Shown here piece after piece: positions 1 to 11,865 of a DNA stretch of 64,000 bases. The position numbers were made by a program, and so were the translations under genes. Under the pieces are notes generated by a model. That model saw nothing but the letters and a program-made list of their open reading frames with translations. It was not told the origin of the DNA and searched no databases. How positions within the stretch are numbered: position 1 is the first letter of the stretch; each line of letters starts with the position of its first letter. This DNA is from Liolophura sinensis (taxonomy: Eukaryota; Mollusca; Polyplacophora; Chitonida; Chitonidae): the NCBI RefSeq assembly GCF_032854445.1, contig NC_088305.1, positions 2,363,001 to 2,427,000 on the forward strand, written 5' to 3'.

Positions 1-448
1 AGCTGTGGGTTTTATTGGTTAACGCATAACTGACACGTAGTATAAATCGACAACTCTCTCTTCCTCTCTAGCTATACGCAGAGCACTCTGTTCTTCACAC
101 AAAATAACTGTATATCTCCGTTCTCCTACCAAAAAGCCACACCATATTCTCCATGCCTGTACCACCACAGAAACCAGTGCTCTAGTTATTATCTGTATAA
201 CTGCATTATAATTACTGTGCTGTTTTCTTCTGCCTCGCCAAAAAGTAGGTCTTGCGTGCAAAAAGGCTGAGTTTATCATAATAATTAACTACAACAACAA
301 CAAAAGGTCTTTTGATCTACTCGGGCACATTGCAAAATCTGCGATGTAGAACAAGCTTTAGACCGACGTTGCTGCAACGGTACGGATGTACATGTAAACT
401 ATATAAATACACGAACCTCATATAATCTGCATGGTGGGAAGAGAAAAA

Positions 449-556
449 GGGGGCAGGGGAGACGGGGCAGGTGGGACGCAACGGCAAGAGGGGCGGGGGG
501 GGGGGGGGGGGCAAGAAGGGCGGGGGGCAAGAGGGGCAAGGGGCAAGAGGGACAAG
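449..556. repeat. G-rich tract with a long G run
   Basis: Repeated AAGAGGGGCAAGGGGCAAGA-type units around a run of about 17 G; the complementary strand is a C-rich tract. It contains many G runs of three or more and could form a G-quadruplex. Confidence 0.85.
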
Positions 557-647
557 AGGACAAGGCGACAACATTTGTTCTCCAGGTCAATTGGAGATCC
601 GCACTGACCACAAGGCGGCTCAGCTGATTTTCACACACAGGCCGATA

Positions 648-900
648 GAATGTATGTATGTATGTATGTATGTATGTATGTATGTATGTATGTATGTATG
701 TATGTACGTACGTACGTATGTATGTATGTATGTATGTATGTATGTACGTATGTACGTATGTATGTATGTATGTATGTACGTATGTATGTATGTATGTATG
801 TATGTATGTATGTATGTATGTATGTATGTATGTACGTACGTACGTATGTACGTATGTATGTATGTATGTATGTATGTATGTATGTATATATGTATGTATG
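648..900. repeat. (TATG)n microsatellite with TACG interruptions
   Basis: About 63 tetranucleotide units; TACG variants come in clusters of two or three (for example 704-718 and 833-846). It gives spurious open frames on both strands. It abuts a SINE 3' end at about 900, a usual place for microsatellite growth. Confidence 0.97.
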
Positions 901-1085
901 CTTGGGGTTTAACGTCGTACTTAACAATTTTTCAGTCATATAACCACGAGGAGTCATTACGTGTGTGTACATATATTGTGACTTCTTGTGGCAGGGCTAG
1001 GCAATGCCGCCAAAGTGCCGCCGCCACTGAAGTATCATGCCGAAGACACCAGACATGACAAATCCAGTCACATTATTCTGACGCC
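899..1085 (-). mobile_element. SINE fragment (second subfamily, same 3' tail), head missing
   Basis: Begins CTTGGGGTTTAACGTCGTAC then TGTGACTTCTTGTGGCAGGG and ACACCAGACATGACAAATCC. Shares its 3' tail with the tRNA-Pro SINE but has a different body. Confidence 0.8.
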
Positions 1086-1380
1086 GTCTGAACAGATGAC
1101 CACTTGCCCTCCACCGGTGTGGTATGAATATCCGTACGTCACAGGTAAGTTCGTCAGTTATTTGCCAAAAGTTGGTGGTTTACGCCGGCATTTCCTATAC
1201 ACACATAAAACTACATGCCTTCAGCTTATTAGCGATAAATTCTGGGGTATGTCATCAGACAACAATCAATCAGTCTACGAAAGTTCGCATTGTGCAGTAA
1301 GCCTGTTTTAGGGGTAACACAGTTCCTTGTTTCAACGTTACACAGCTTAAATTTCGACCCTTAATTTAAGTCTTTATATT

Positions 1381-1540
1381 ATTTATTTATTTATTTATTT
1401 GATTGGTGTTTTACGCCGTACTCAAGAATGTTTCATTTATACGACGGCGGTCAGCATTATGGTGGGTGGAAACCGAGCAGAGCCCGGGGAAGTCCACGAC
1501 CATCCGCAGGATGCTGGCAGACCTTCCCACGTACGGAGTC
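1381..1540 (-). mobile_element. Major SINE family, 3' half
   Basis: ATTTATTTGATTGGTGTTTT, ACGCCGTACTCAAGAATGTT, CAGCATTATGGTGGGTGGAA and ATCCGCAGGATGCTGGCAGA. Close to consensus. Confidence 0.87.
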
Positions 1541-4500
1541 TTTATATTAATAGCGTATTTTGTTACGTATTTCGGACAGCACAGTATATAAATGCACCTT
1601 ACATGACAGATACTGTAACTTTGTCGTAACAAACAGATCACGTCTTCGCATGTGTGCTTCTCAAATAAACACGACTTGTTTATGAAGTGCATGTAGGCAC
1701 TTCTCGTCAACCCTGTTAAACTCACCACGAGACAGCTACACACACAGTGGGTTATATCTCTAACCGACCAAAAAATGGTGTCATTAACAAATAAAATGTA
1801 ATTACCAGAAGCGTGTTTGTGGGGCTGACCCAGATTTCCAGAACGCTACAGAGGTTTTTGTACGCTTTTTTGCTGTGACCAACAGTTGTTGTTGTTTTTG
1901 GCGACGGTGTTCATCTTCCTATTGATAGTGGAATGCATTTTTGAATGCGCATGCGTCGCGGGTCTTGACCGCACATCAGTATTTTTTTTATTGTTATACA
2001 TCTACTAAATTCTCTACTTCACCTGCAAAAGGAATGCAAGGGTTCGAACCTCACACTGTCCACCGTATCAAGTTTTGACGTATAAGAATATACGTCGCTG
2101 AATCTACTCAAGTTAATAGACGTGCATATGGTTGTAATATAGAGACAGAGATAAAAAAAGAAAACTGTACATTCTTCATATTGTCGACAACTTCCTACTC
2201 CAAAAAAGTGTTACTTGAGGAGAGCTCAGCTGGTTCTATCATTTAACTTCGGGACCGGAAATGACATGACATGATTACCCTTGTTTTTGTTGTCCAGAGA
2301 TGAAATAAGCATTTTGTTTTTTTCAAGGGCCCGCCCATGCATGTATACAGTAACAGATGCCAGATCATTTATAACAGGCGACAAATCACAATATGTCAGA
2401 CGTCAATGACCAGGGCTGGTCTTGGAAAATTTTGCTCTCTATTCAAACTTCTCTCTGGGTGATTGTGCCTTTCTAAAGATGCCCATATGACCAAGTTTGT
2501 TACTAGTTAGGCCTACTTCTCATTGCATTCTGGATCCAGATTACTTGTTACGCCTCATTTTCAACAACTGGGTTATTCATGCGAGGTATGTAAGCCTACG
2601 AAAAAAAATCGCGGACCTGAATGAAGACCATGAGCTTGTCTAGATACCCCGAAATCAACCGACCATATAAATTCACTGTCTGGCATCAAGTTACACGTAA
2701 GCTACACCCTGTTACTTAGAGCTCTATCACACACTCAGGACACAAACTACTTTCAGCTTCAGGGCTATAGCTTACAATACCGTAATCATTGCTCTTAAGA
2801 ACGACGTAAAAATGTCAATCAAATAAATAAATATATAAATACGGCATACCACATCCCCGGGGAGGTCGTTTAGGCCACCCGCACACTCATTTGACCCGAG
2901 AAGTCCTTATGTGTTTAGTGAGTTTAAAGGTATGTGGCTTGGAAATTGACCAACCAGCTTAGCATATCGCTACAAAGAGGATTAGAACTTTCAGCGGCCA
3001 TAGTGGAGGAATAATGCCACATAAATCCATGCAAGCTAGTATTCATCCAACATGGCGCAGAAGCCATCGTTCTGTTACTGTGGACGATGGCGCCTCTTTG
3101 CACGTGATATGTGTAGTGTCAGATCCTTTTAGATTTGTCCATATAAGTGTGACCTGTATTCAAAGTGATTAATAGAACTGACTGATTGATTGACAGGCTG
3201 TTTGATTGACAGGCTGATTGGTTGATCCACCAATAACTCAATGACCAATCCCATCTAACCGTTAGATCCAATGGTTCACTCCATGAGGGAAAAAATGATA
3301 TTCATTGCCTCAGTTTGTCTAGTAGCATTGGTTATAGTTAAGTATAAATACCTTATTTTTTATTTGTTTGTTTGGTTGGTTTTTAACGCACTCTACTCTG
3401 TCACTAGGATTTCACCTGTATCAACGTACTTTTCAGTGGAAACAGAACAGTGTCCAAAGGAAACCGCTGAGTAGGTTCGCTCATATTGGTCCCAGGAATA
3501 TAGTGGTCATTTAGCAGAAGCCAGCACACCTCCTAGACAGCTGGCCCTATAGAGCATCTAGGTGGTTACATAGAGTATGTAATTGTCCACATACAGACAT
3601 TGTATCTGAGAGCCTGTAACACAGGCCTGTGACACAGTAATACATACAAGTGAGCGATGAAAAGGTTTCTGCTGCATGCGACCGTTTTTTGTGGGCTCGC
3701 TGTGTGTACAGTAGTATACGATGCGCGATACGCGATGACGGTGTATCCAGACAAAATAAAGACAACCTACAAATAGTAGGCTTTTTGACAGTTTAAGAAA
3801 AGAATGTCAACCTTTAAAATTTGTAGTAAAAGAAGAAATCGATTTGAGGATGGAATTAAATTGGAAACGTAATGTAAAAAGGCAAGCTTATTTGTTTTCG
3901 TAGGAAATTTGGCCCCTGTGGTTTTTGCTTCTGAACAGCCCTTTTGAAGGACATTGTTGGGAAGAAATGTATAAACGAACTGTCAGCAGATCTTATGTAT
4001 AAGATGCATTTTTCATGTTACCTCCAGTACCATATATCTGTCATTGAGGTTACGCATCAGTGGGACACGTGGACAATAAATGTGTTAGACTCCTATACAG
4101 CGTGTATCTCACAGCCCAGCCTCGTCTGTTTGTCACATTGTCCTTTCTCCTTCCTGATATTAGCCCCGGGAATAAAGACATACACACACCCTCATGGTAG
4201 ACGAGAATTTATGAATATGTATTCCCAGCGCACGTGTGGTCAAATAGCGGGTATGATATATTCGCCGTAGACTTCCTTTTGATATTTCGCCACGATATGG
4301 CTGCAAAATTGCCGATGTGGCGTTGAGCCCTAATCATTCATTCATTCATTCCTTTTGATATGGACCAAGTGGACAATCAATGCATGCGACCTATGCAGTG
4401 TGGTCATATATATCAAGCTCGAATATATCCAGCAGCTTAAGATTTGGATCATAAAGTACAAGTGCTTAATAAGCCAAACTCCGAACAGGAAAGAGCTCAA

Positions 4501-4920
4501 ATTGTGGTGGGTACATTGTTCTACAGAAAAGAATCTGTAAGCAAATTTTAAACTTCCAAGCGCAAAGCCTTGTAATCGTAGGTGTGTTTGAATTTTTTAA
4601 TTAAGCCTTAAGATGTTCGATAAATATGGGCCCAGAAATGTAACGGAGTTATTTGTGACGGTGTGTACCAACTAAGAGCTTCGTTTAAACACACAGGCAT
4701 GTATATGTGATATCATACATTTGATTTCGTGATAAACTTCCGCAAGCTTATGTACACTGATGAAAGTTCAGTTATGGTTATTGGACTTCTGATATAATCC
4801 ACTGCCCAATAGAGTGAACATGCGTTTATCTTCACTCATCAAAAGCCTATTTATGTTTAATGAACTTCTGATAACCCAACGTATAGTACAGTGAACATGG
4901 ATCTTCTATTTCCGTACGAT
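1541..4920. other. Intergenic, no gene recognised
   Basis: AT-rich sequence with no ORF that looks coding. Holds a solitary tRNA B-box-like GGGTTCGAACCTC at 2,040, a TGACAGGCTGTTTGATTGACAGGCTGATTGGTTGA repeat at 3,180-3,225, and a very diverged SINE tail at 3,360-3,470. Confidence 0.7.
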
Positions 4921-5111
4921 ATTTATTTACTTGATTGGTGTTTTACACCGTACTCAGTAATATTTCATTTATGCGACGGCGGCCAGCATTATGATGAGAG
5001 GAAACCGGGCAAAGCACAGGAAAAACCCACGCCCATCCGCAGGTTGCTGTCAGACCTTTCTGGAGACCGGATAGGAAACCAGCGTGAGCCGGACTTGAAC
5101 TCACACCGATA
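4921..5111 (-). mobile_element. Major SINE family, 3' two-thirds
   Basis: TATTTACTTGATTGGTGTTT through CCAGCGTGAGCCGGACTTGA, which holds the complement of the B-box-like segment. Produces a spurious 73-codon ORF on the plus strand. Confidence 0.85.
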
Positions 5112-5614
5112 GCTTTGGATAATACTTGTACTATACACTGGCCAACACGCAGGACGCATTCCTACTCAAAGCAAAGGACAAGGCCATATATTCATCCTGA
5201 AGTGTAGAGTGAATGATTACGGTTAAACGCCACACAGGCGATATTTCAGCCCTGTCGTGGCGATTCTTGCGTATAGCATTTCGTACATATTGGTGTTACA
5301 TTCTACTTGTATGTGCATCATCCTATCTACCATTATCCACTAATTATAATTACAAAGTATTGATCTGCGTCCAAATGTCAGCTGTTTATTTTATGATGTA
5401 GACCATGCATGTATGCAATGTAGATAATGTCTGCTTTCTTGGCTTGATGTTATCTCATATAACTTTCCCCCACTTTTTAAATGTCATCATATAACGTAGT
5501 TATCACGATGCAACAGAACCACTCGGCAAGGTCTATTTATAGCACACCACGCTGAGTACAGAAGAAAGTACGGATACATGTCATAACCATAATGAAATAT
5601 TAAACTCTACTTAC

Positions 5615-5699
5615 GGACAGCATCGATGACTGCCACGGCCAAGACAAGGGGCAGGACGAGCCTCAACCCAACCAGGCTATTCGCCCGATCCCTCTCCAT
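5615..5699 (-). CDS. Candidate first coding exon with signal peptide (unidentified secreted or membrane protein)
   Basis: An ATG at 5,697-5,699 opens MERDRANSLVGLRLVLPLVL then AVAVIDAV: a short charged N-region followed by a hydrophobic core rich in Leu and Val, typical of a signal peptide. The frame ends at a good 5' splice site (GTCC|GTAAGTAG), one base into the next codon, the usual exon 1 layout for secreted proteins. Downstream exons should lie on the minus strand at lower coordinates; I could not recognise any between 1 and 5,600, so they are either short, diverged or beyond the window. The protein family is unknown. It could also be a chance ORF; the combination of start, hydrophobic core and donor makes that less likely. 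Confidence 0.5.
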
Positions 5700-7587
5700 C
5701 GTGACCACCCCTTGGGTAATTATCCGTCTCCAGAGAACCAGAAGTGCGCCGGTCAGGTAAAAATCCACACAGAACTGAACTTAGAGAGGTAACAACTTTT
5801 AATTCCTTCCTTCTCGGTAAAAAAAACAGCGTAGTCCCGCAAAAACCATCCTGGTTGTTTTTAAGCCTTGGTTTTCCTATATATCATCAGATCTTTGTAC
5901 AGTCCTATATATAAACCATATCAACACGTGGTGCTTGTACGCCTATTATATGTATGTAGAAACCATCACGTTAAACTCCCCGAGCTCTCTCTCTCTCTAT
6001 CTCCACACACGTGTTATCTGTGCCAAGTGACGATGTAAGAAACAGCCGCTAGTTCACCAGGCTTGTATAGTGCGCGGATCTGTCTGCGGAGCACGACAAC
6101 GTGTAAGCTACCGGACGGGCATGGTACCTCCGACCAATCCAACAACTCAGCCGCTATACTCATCTCATAGTCTCTCTGTTAGAACATAGTCGACTAAACC
6201 TCCCTTTGATTTGGCACCAGTCCACGGGCAGAGGTTGTAGGACCGACTATACAAAAGCTCTGGTTATAGACCTAAGCTAAGATATGGGCCTACTCTCTCA
6301 ATAACTTTTCAACCGCTGGGCCGAAGTAGTGTAATTTTCTAGTACCCGCACTCCAGCATATAGCATGCCATACCCCCGTACAGGCCTCGGGCTATGTTCG
6401 TAGTATGTCAGTCCAGCTCTGCACGGCTTGGTAAATTACCAATCCGCATTATCATGCAGCTGTATGTAGACCTAGTCAGTCGTTCTTGTATGCCAGCGCG
6501 GTAATTTGGTAGTTCTGGCTTTTTCCACCACTGTAGCCCTCACTGTTTCTAATCGGCCCTTGCCAAGTTTATCGATCAGGGGAGTATGGGACCTCGGGTA
6601 TCCTGTGGCCCCTTCACTGCACCGCCCTCTCGCCCGGTGAACTCCCGTCTTGTGCACCGTGCAGTCACGGCGGCCCATACAGATTTCTGGCCCGTTCAAC
6701 TCGCAGAAGATTTAGCCAACTGGCCGAAGTCCCACACGAAGTAATAGGATATCCCTGGGGAGATATAACGGATCGTTTCACCCACACGGGCGTTCTGTTT
6801 TGAAGATTATGGGACTATAATGCATCCCTCGGATTATATTTGCGGCTTTATTATCATTTTCGACGGGACTTATTTAGGGGCCTGTATTTTAGGTCATACA
6901 GTAACACATATAGTAGGCAGACAGGTACGTACATCTACACTAAAACAATAATCTGTTAATGTTAGCAGAAATTCTGTTGTCTTAGTGATACTAAAATGTA
7001 GTCTGTTTTTACAACATTATTTTGTGTTATATTTAACATATTATCCGGATACGATGTTTATACTGAGCTGTGTACTGAATAGAATAAATGAGCTGTATTT
7101 AACAGAATAATCTTCCACAATAACAGAATAATCTTCCACAATAACAGAATGCATTCTAGGATCACTCAAACAACAAGTTTCGGTTAGATTTAGCAGATTA
7201 CTTTTTTAGCGTCTTTAAAAGTCATGTAATTGTGACAGATCAGTGCCCTTTGCTTGAGCCGTCAACCTTCCATATAAACTTAGAGCTTGTGTGTATCACA
7301 CACAGCGGGTCTAGTCCGTCATCGGGGTATAACTACCATCTGGTGTTATACATACTGTGTATGTAACCTTTTGCACTATAGCTTGTCCCACACTCAAACG
7401 AAACACAGACGTGCTGTACGGCACTTTATTATAAGATGGAGCACTACGTGCCAGGGGCTGGCTGGTATGTAGTGGGCAATATTGAAGGCGGTTATATATT
7501 GTCTGGTCGTTTCACCCACACCCAGGTGAAGTCTGATTGACGGACTGATTGATTGCTGTTGTCATTAACATTCTCCAAGGATGTTTA
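5700..7587. other. Upstream region of the signal-peptide exon; no other gene recognised
   Basis: Contains the possible TATA element, a (CT)n run at 5,983-6,000 and a GC-richer block at 6,050-6,720 with no convincing coding frame (a 75-codon minus frame at 6,472-6,699 lacks an ATG start and homology). 7,085-7,160 holds tandem AACAGAATAATCTTCCACAAT. Confidence 0.6.
5905..5925 (-). promoter_or_regulatory. Possible TATA element upstream of the signal-peptide exon
   Basis: On the minus strand GGTTTATATATAGGACTG lies about 210 bases upstream of the ATG of the signal-peptide exon. Position and sequence allow a TATA box with a 5' UTR of about 180 bases. AT-rich runs are common in this window, so this is weak. 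Confidence 0.25.
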
Positions 7588-7922
7588 GGGGCCTCTGTGG
7601 CCTGGTGGTTAAGCGTACTAACGCAGTACAACGACCCAAGAACCTCTCACCAAGGCGGTCGCTCGGCGTTTAGGTCCAGTTAGTCTATACACGGTCGTAC
7701 GTAGAATGGTCTGGCAGCAACCCGCTGTTGATCGTGGGTTTCTGTCTGGCCCTGCCCGGTTTCCTTAACGCTGACCGCCGTCGTATAAATGAAATATTCC
7801 CAGCGTAGCTGTGTAGTTTACGCCGCGCTCCGTCTTTCCACTACGCATAATACCGAACTTATTGGTATAGCGCCGGGCGGCAAATTCTTGAGCACGGCGT
7901 TAAACTACACCAATGAAATAAA
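7588..7922 (+). mobile_element. Major SINE family, near full length with tRNA-like head
   Basis: Head GGGGCCTCTGTGGCCTGGTG GTTAAG, then ACCCAAGAACCTCTCACCAA, body TTTCTGTCTGGCCCTGCCCG, and 3' tail GAGCACGGCGTTAAACTACA CCAATGAAATAAAT. The 3' region is internally duplicated or rearranged at 7,800-7,890. Confidence 0.8.
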
Positions 7923-8042
7923 TTTTGTACGATGGCGATGTATGTAACAGTGCGCACAAGTGAATGTTATCATTGTTCGGCATTTTTCCAAAGAGTATCA
8001 ACATTTTATGTTGACATAATCATATGTTTATATGGGTTTTTT

Positions 8043-8163
8043 AATGCATTTTACGCAATACTCAACAATATTTCACTTATACAACGCCGCCCGGCATTAC
8101 AGTCGGAGGAAACCGGGGGAAACCAGAGAGAGAACCCCATCATCATTCGCAGGTCGTTCGTTT
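8043..8163 (-). mobile_element. Major SINE family, diverged 3' fragment
   Basis: TTTTACGCAATACTCAACAA TATTTCACTTATACAACGCC and GGAGGAAACCGGGGGAAACC. Confidence 0.7.
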
Positions 8164-8364
8164 CGATAAAAGATCCACTTGTTACGTATATACCAACAAG
8201 ACTGGTATTATAGTGTGTTGTTGTTGTTGTTTAACGCCATAATCACTTATACGTTGTGAGTTATATGAATCGTTAAGGGCACAAACTAAGGACATGCTAC
8301 CTAGACATATACATATACAAAGCTTCCGGTGTTAATGGTTATATGCATCCAGGCATCATGACAT

Positions 8365-8965
8365 GACACGAGGCATGACACCCCACCCAGTCACACTACA
8401 ATGACAAAACACACGGCGGCCCGTCCAGTCACAGCGCACTTATACTAGACATGACACCAAGCTACTGACACAGGACAGGATACCCAACCCAATCACAGTA
8501 CACTGACGCCAGGCATGACACCCCACCCAGATAAATTATATTGACACAAGAAATGACATGAGACACAATACATCGCACCTCACACCATTCACTGTACACT
8601 GATATCTTACACGACACCCCACCCAGATACTGACACAAAACACGGCACCCCACGCAACCACTGTATATTGAAACAAGACATGACAGCCTACCCAGTCACA
8701 GTACATTGAAACCAGATATGACACCCCACCCCCTCACAATATACTGACACAAGACATGACACTAGTCACAATATATTGACACAAGGCATGCCGGCTCACC
8801 CAGTCACAATATACAGACACCAGACATGGCAACCTACCCAGATACAGTAGACTGACGCCAGCCATGACACCCACACAGTCACAGTGCACTGACATAAGAC
8901 ATGACATCAGACATGACACCCCAACCAGTCACAATGGACTGACACCCCAACCAGTCAGTACGCTT
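8365..8965. repeat. About 38-bp tandem array derived from the middle of a SINE, about 15 copies
   Basis: Unit GACACCCCACCCAGTCACAT TATACTGACACCAGGCAT. The same 38 bases occur once inside the SINE copies at 45,537-45,882 and in part at 16,985-17,200, so the array is an internal SINE segment expanded in tandem. Copies are considerably diverged. Confidence 0.85.
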
Positions 8966-9188
8966 ACACCGGATCTGACAGCCGAAACACTGGATTATAT
9001 AGTATCATGACTCAACCCGGGATTGAACCTTGGATTCACGGAACAGCATTTGTTAAACAACTCTCTCCAAGGGTGTCTGTTTTACTGGACGAGGGTCATC
9101 TTCTGTAGATATTACCTCACCTCTACACACACCTCGAACAGTTAACAAAAAATCAAGATACACGATGGATATAATACTTTGGCTTATT

Positions 9189-9330
9189 TGATTTATTTAT
9201 TTGATTGGTGTTTTACGCCGTACTCAAGAATATTTCACTTGTACGACGGCGGCTAGCATTAAGGTGGGTGGAAACCGGGCACAGCTCAGGGGAAACCGAC
9301 GACCATCAGCAAGTTGCTGGATAACCTTTC
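9189..9330 (-). mobile_element. Major SINE family, 3' half
   Basis: ATTTATTTATTTGATTGGTG, GTACGACGGCGGCTAGCATT, ACGACCATCAGCAAGTTGCT. Confidence 0.85.
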
Positions 9331-10516
9331 GTTGGGTTATCGTTGATGTATACTGGTGTACATTTTCATATGAGTCAATTTCTACCCGTTCCCAAATTAA
9401 TTTCTATACCCGTCCCTAAAAACACTTGAAAGATAAGATATTTGCGGGAAAAAAAATGTACGATGGAAAAAAAGAAAAAAAACCACATAGGTGTACAATA
9501 TGAATTATGTGTTGGATGTATGCTAGCTTAGAAAGACACCCTCTCACATTCTGTGAGAAAACACCACGCTGCTTACTAATGACATTGTACAGTTGACGGC
9601 AGGATGTGGCCGCCTGACGGATATGCTTTGATTGATTGATTGACTGATCGTGGATTTATGAGGGATAATCATTCATACGGTTGACTTTACGACAATACCA
9701 CAGGGGCTAGGTAAGTATGCCCTCAATCGCTAGTCCCCCTCCTCCGGGGTTGAAAGTTCAAGCCGGCCATTCTGTAGACGAGTGTATGTACTTTAGGGCG
9801 GGGCAGCCCGGTACACTGATGGTCATAAACCCTCAGGAACAGTCGAGTCCGACTGAGTGCTTCTATTCTGTTCGAACAAATTGAGCTGTGGTGAAAAATG
9901 AAGCTTGTGTCATTGTTCGTAGGCGCGAAATGGGCGTGTGACGGACGCGCCTTAGAACGGTATCGAGAGCGCATTGTACCCAGGGAGGCATACGACATCC
10001 AAACAGCCAACACAGGGTGCAGGGTTCAAAACAGGCCTTGGGCAGCGTATTTGTAGATTTTCCGGCTTGGTGACTATGTTGTAGACCGTGTGGCCACTTG
10101 CGCATTCTAAAGTTTGATAAAGACCACTTGTCTTACACCAGTATGGCGTACATATCTGTACGTCACGTGTTGCAGAGTTCGTCAGTATCTTGCCAAAAGT
10201 TAGTGGTTTAGCCTGGTAGACGTAGACAACATGGTAGACGCAGCCGACGGCATATGGCAGTTTGTGCAGTTCTAATTATTTGGGTGTAATTTTTCTTCTA
10301 TTTTTATTTTCAACTGAAACCCATGCTCGAAGATATGTAAATTTCGAGGTATCAGTAAATGCACATAAATTGCACGAAATTCGTTGAATCTTGTGCGACG
10401 GGCGAGAGTTACGTACAATATTTCATTTAACATAGGAAGATTCATTCCCCCCTCCCGCCAAGCGTGACCCGGAAGTGTCATGCGCACTGGAAACCGTACA
10501 TGATCAAGCTCGGAAC

Positions 10517-10518
<2 letters not shown>

Positions 10519-10610
<92 letters not shown>
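10519..10610. repeat. (TA)n microsatellite
   Basis: About 45 uninterrupted TA units ending TTAATATTGG. Intergenic. Confidence 0.97.
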
Positions 10611-10612
<2 letters not shown>

Positions 10613-10655
10613 TATTGGTTTTTATTCATGTACCGGTAGTAAATTTCTGAAAATG

Positions 10656-10797
10656 TGTGGATGGTCGTGGGCGTTCCCCGGGCTATGTCCAGTTTCCTCC
10701 CATAATAATGCTGGCCGCCGTCGTATGAGTGAAATATTCTTGAGTGCCGTGTAAAGTACCTAATAAATAAATAAAATAAATAAATAAATAAATAAAT
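10656..10797 (+). mobile_element. Major SINE family, 3' fragment
   Basis: TGGATGGTCGTGGGCGTTCC, AATAATGCTGGCCGCCGTCG, ending in an extended (AAATAAAT)n tail. Confidence 0.8.
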
Positions 10798-11639
10798 TTC
10801 TCAACTTCAACCCCCCAAGATATATATCCCTAAATGTGTGCCATGCGATGCCATATATACCACCGTGTGCAACTTTTTCTTATCTCTACAATACATCAAA
10901 AACCAGCTTGGTAACTTGGCCACCATGTTTTTCTTGTGACACCATGTGACACGTAACACCACAAGCTCTACACATTCAATCAGTGGTACATTTCTACGGT
11001 TTAACAAGACAAAACCTTTGCAGGAACTTTGATTTCCTGCAAATAATATAACAACGGTGACCAATACTAACCAGATATATTCCTGTACATAGGTATCCGG
11101 AAAAAATTGAAATGAAAGTCCTCTTTCATCATCTGTTTAATAAAAATTCGTGTTTCTTTCCTGAAATTCAAAATATACACGCTTCTCTTATAGTATTCGG
11201 AATCCGTTGTTTTGAAAAAAGGGATAATATTATATGTTTATAATTGAGCACTCGAAGCCAAAAAAAGTTTCCTTTACTTGAAAGTTCTTAGGGTAAACTG
11301 CAAACAACTGGTGAGTAAGTGTTTTGAGCGAATCAGTGCAAATTTTACGGAACAATTTGGAAATGTAAAAGTAGGCGTTTTTTTTTTTCTATTTCGCAAC
11401 ATCTGTATTTTCGTGTTTTGTCTGACAATTTTCGCAGTTCAGACCATGTATTTAAGTTTATTTTTACCCTTCCATTCCTGAAAGTGTTACATAATTTGAA
11501 AATTTATGTGATAAACTGCACGGGGCCAATTTTCTAGTCCTCTCCAAGATTGCTGAGTAATTTGACAGCCTGAAAGCAGATGGTCTATTGTTTCGTCGTT
11601 CTGTCAGGGGTACTGGCTGTTATCATTTGATTTAGTCCC

Positions 11640-11865
11640 TGAAGGTTTCGCTGGTCCAACTGGCTGGCGTGCTACCTAGCCACGTGCGACCATCACGCCA
11701 TTGGCCAATGAGTTCGGATGGCAGTGTCTCGGCTTCTAGTCAAAAGGTTCGTCATTCACCTGCCGAAGGTCGATGGTTTACTTCGGGTACTCCGGCTTCC
11801 TCCACCCACAAACCTGAACACTGTCATGCAAGTGAAAAAGTCTTGTGTAAGGCTTGAAACACTAA
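11640..11865 (+). repeat. Interspersed repeat, third type (GCCGAAGGTCGATGGTTTACT)
   Basis: Contains CACCTGCCGAAGGTCGATGG TTTACTTCGGGTACTCCGGC TTCCTCCACCCACAAACCTG. The motif recurs in part at 1,160-1,200, 10,185-10,215, 15,440-15,490, 32,880-32,965 and, reversed, 46,195-46,260, 49,890-49,960 and 56,730-56,820, so it is a dispersed family distinct from the other SINEs. Confidence 0.65.

Noticed and set aside
471-1058. 195-codon plus-strand ORF with repeated MYVC
   Set aside because: It is the translation of a G-rich tract and the (TATG)n microsatellite; both strands and several frames are open.
2025-2060. tRNA gene suggested by GGGTTCGAACCTC
   Set aside because: Only a B-box is present; no A-box or cloverleaf pairing upstream.
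3271-3474. 67-codon plus-strand ORF with hydrophobic stretches
   Set aside because: Much of it is a very diverged SINE tail (TTTGTTTGGTTGGTTTTTAACGC); no gene signal.
6472-6699. 75-codon minus-strand ORF upstream of the signal-peptide exon
   Set aside because: It starts at a non-ATG codon, has no recognisable domain, and lies in a locally GC-rich block where stops are rarer.
9723-10105. Overlapping minus-strand ORFs of 96 and 80 codons
   Set aside because: No domain, no splice context and no similarity that I recognise; the GC-richer composition is enough to explain them.
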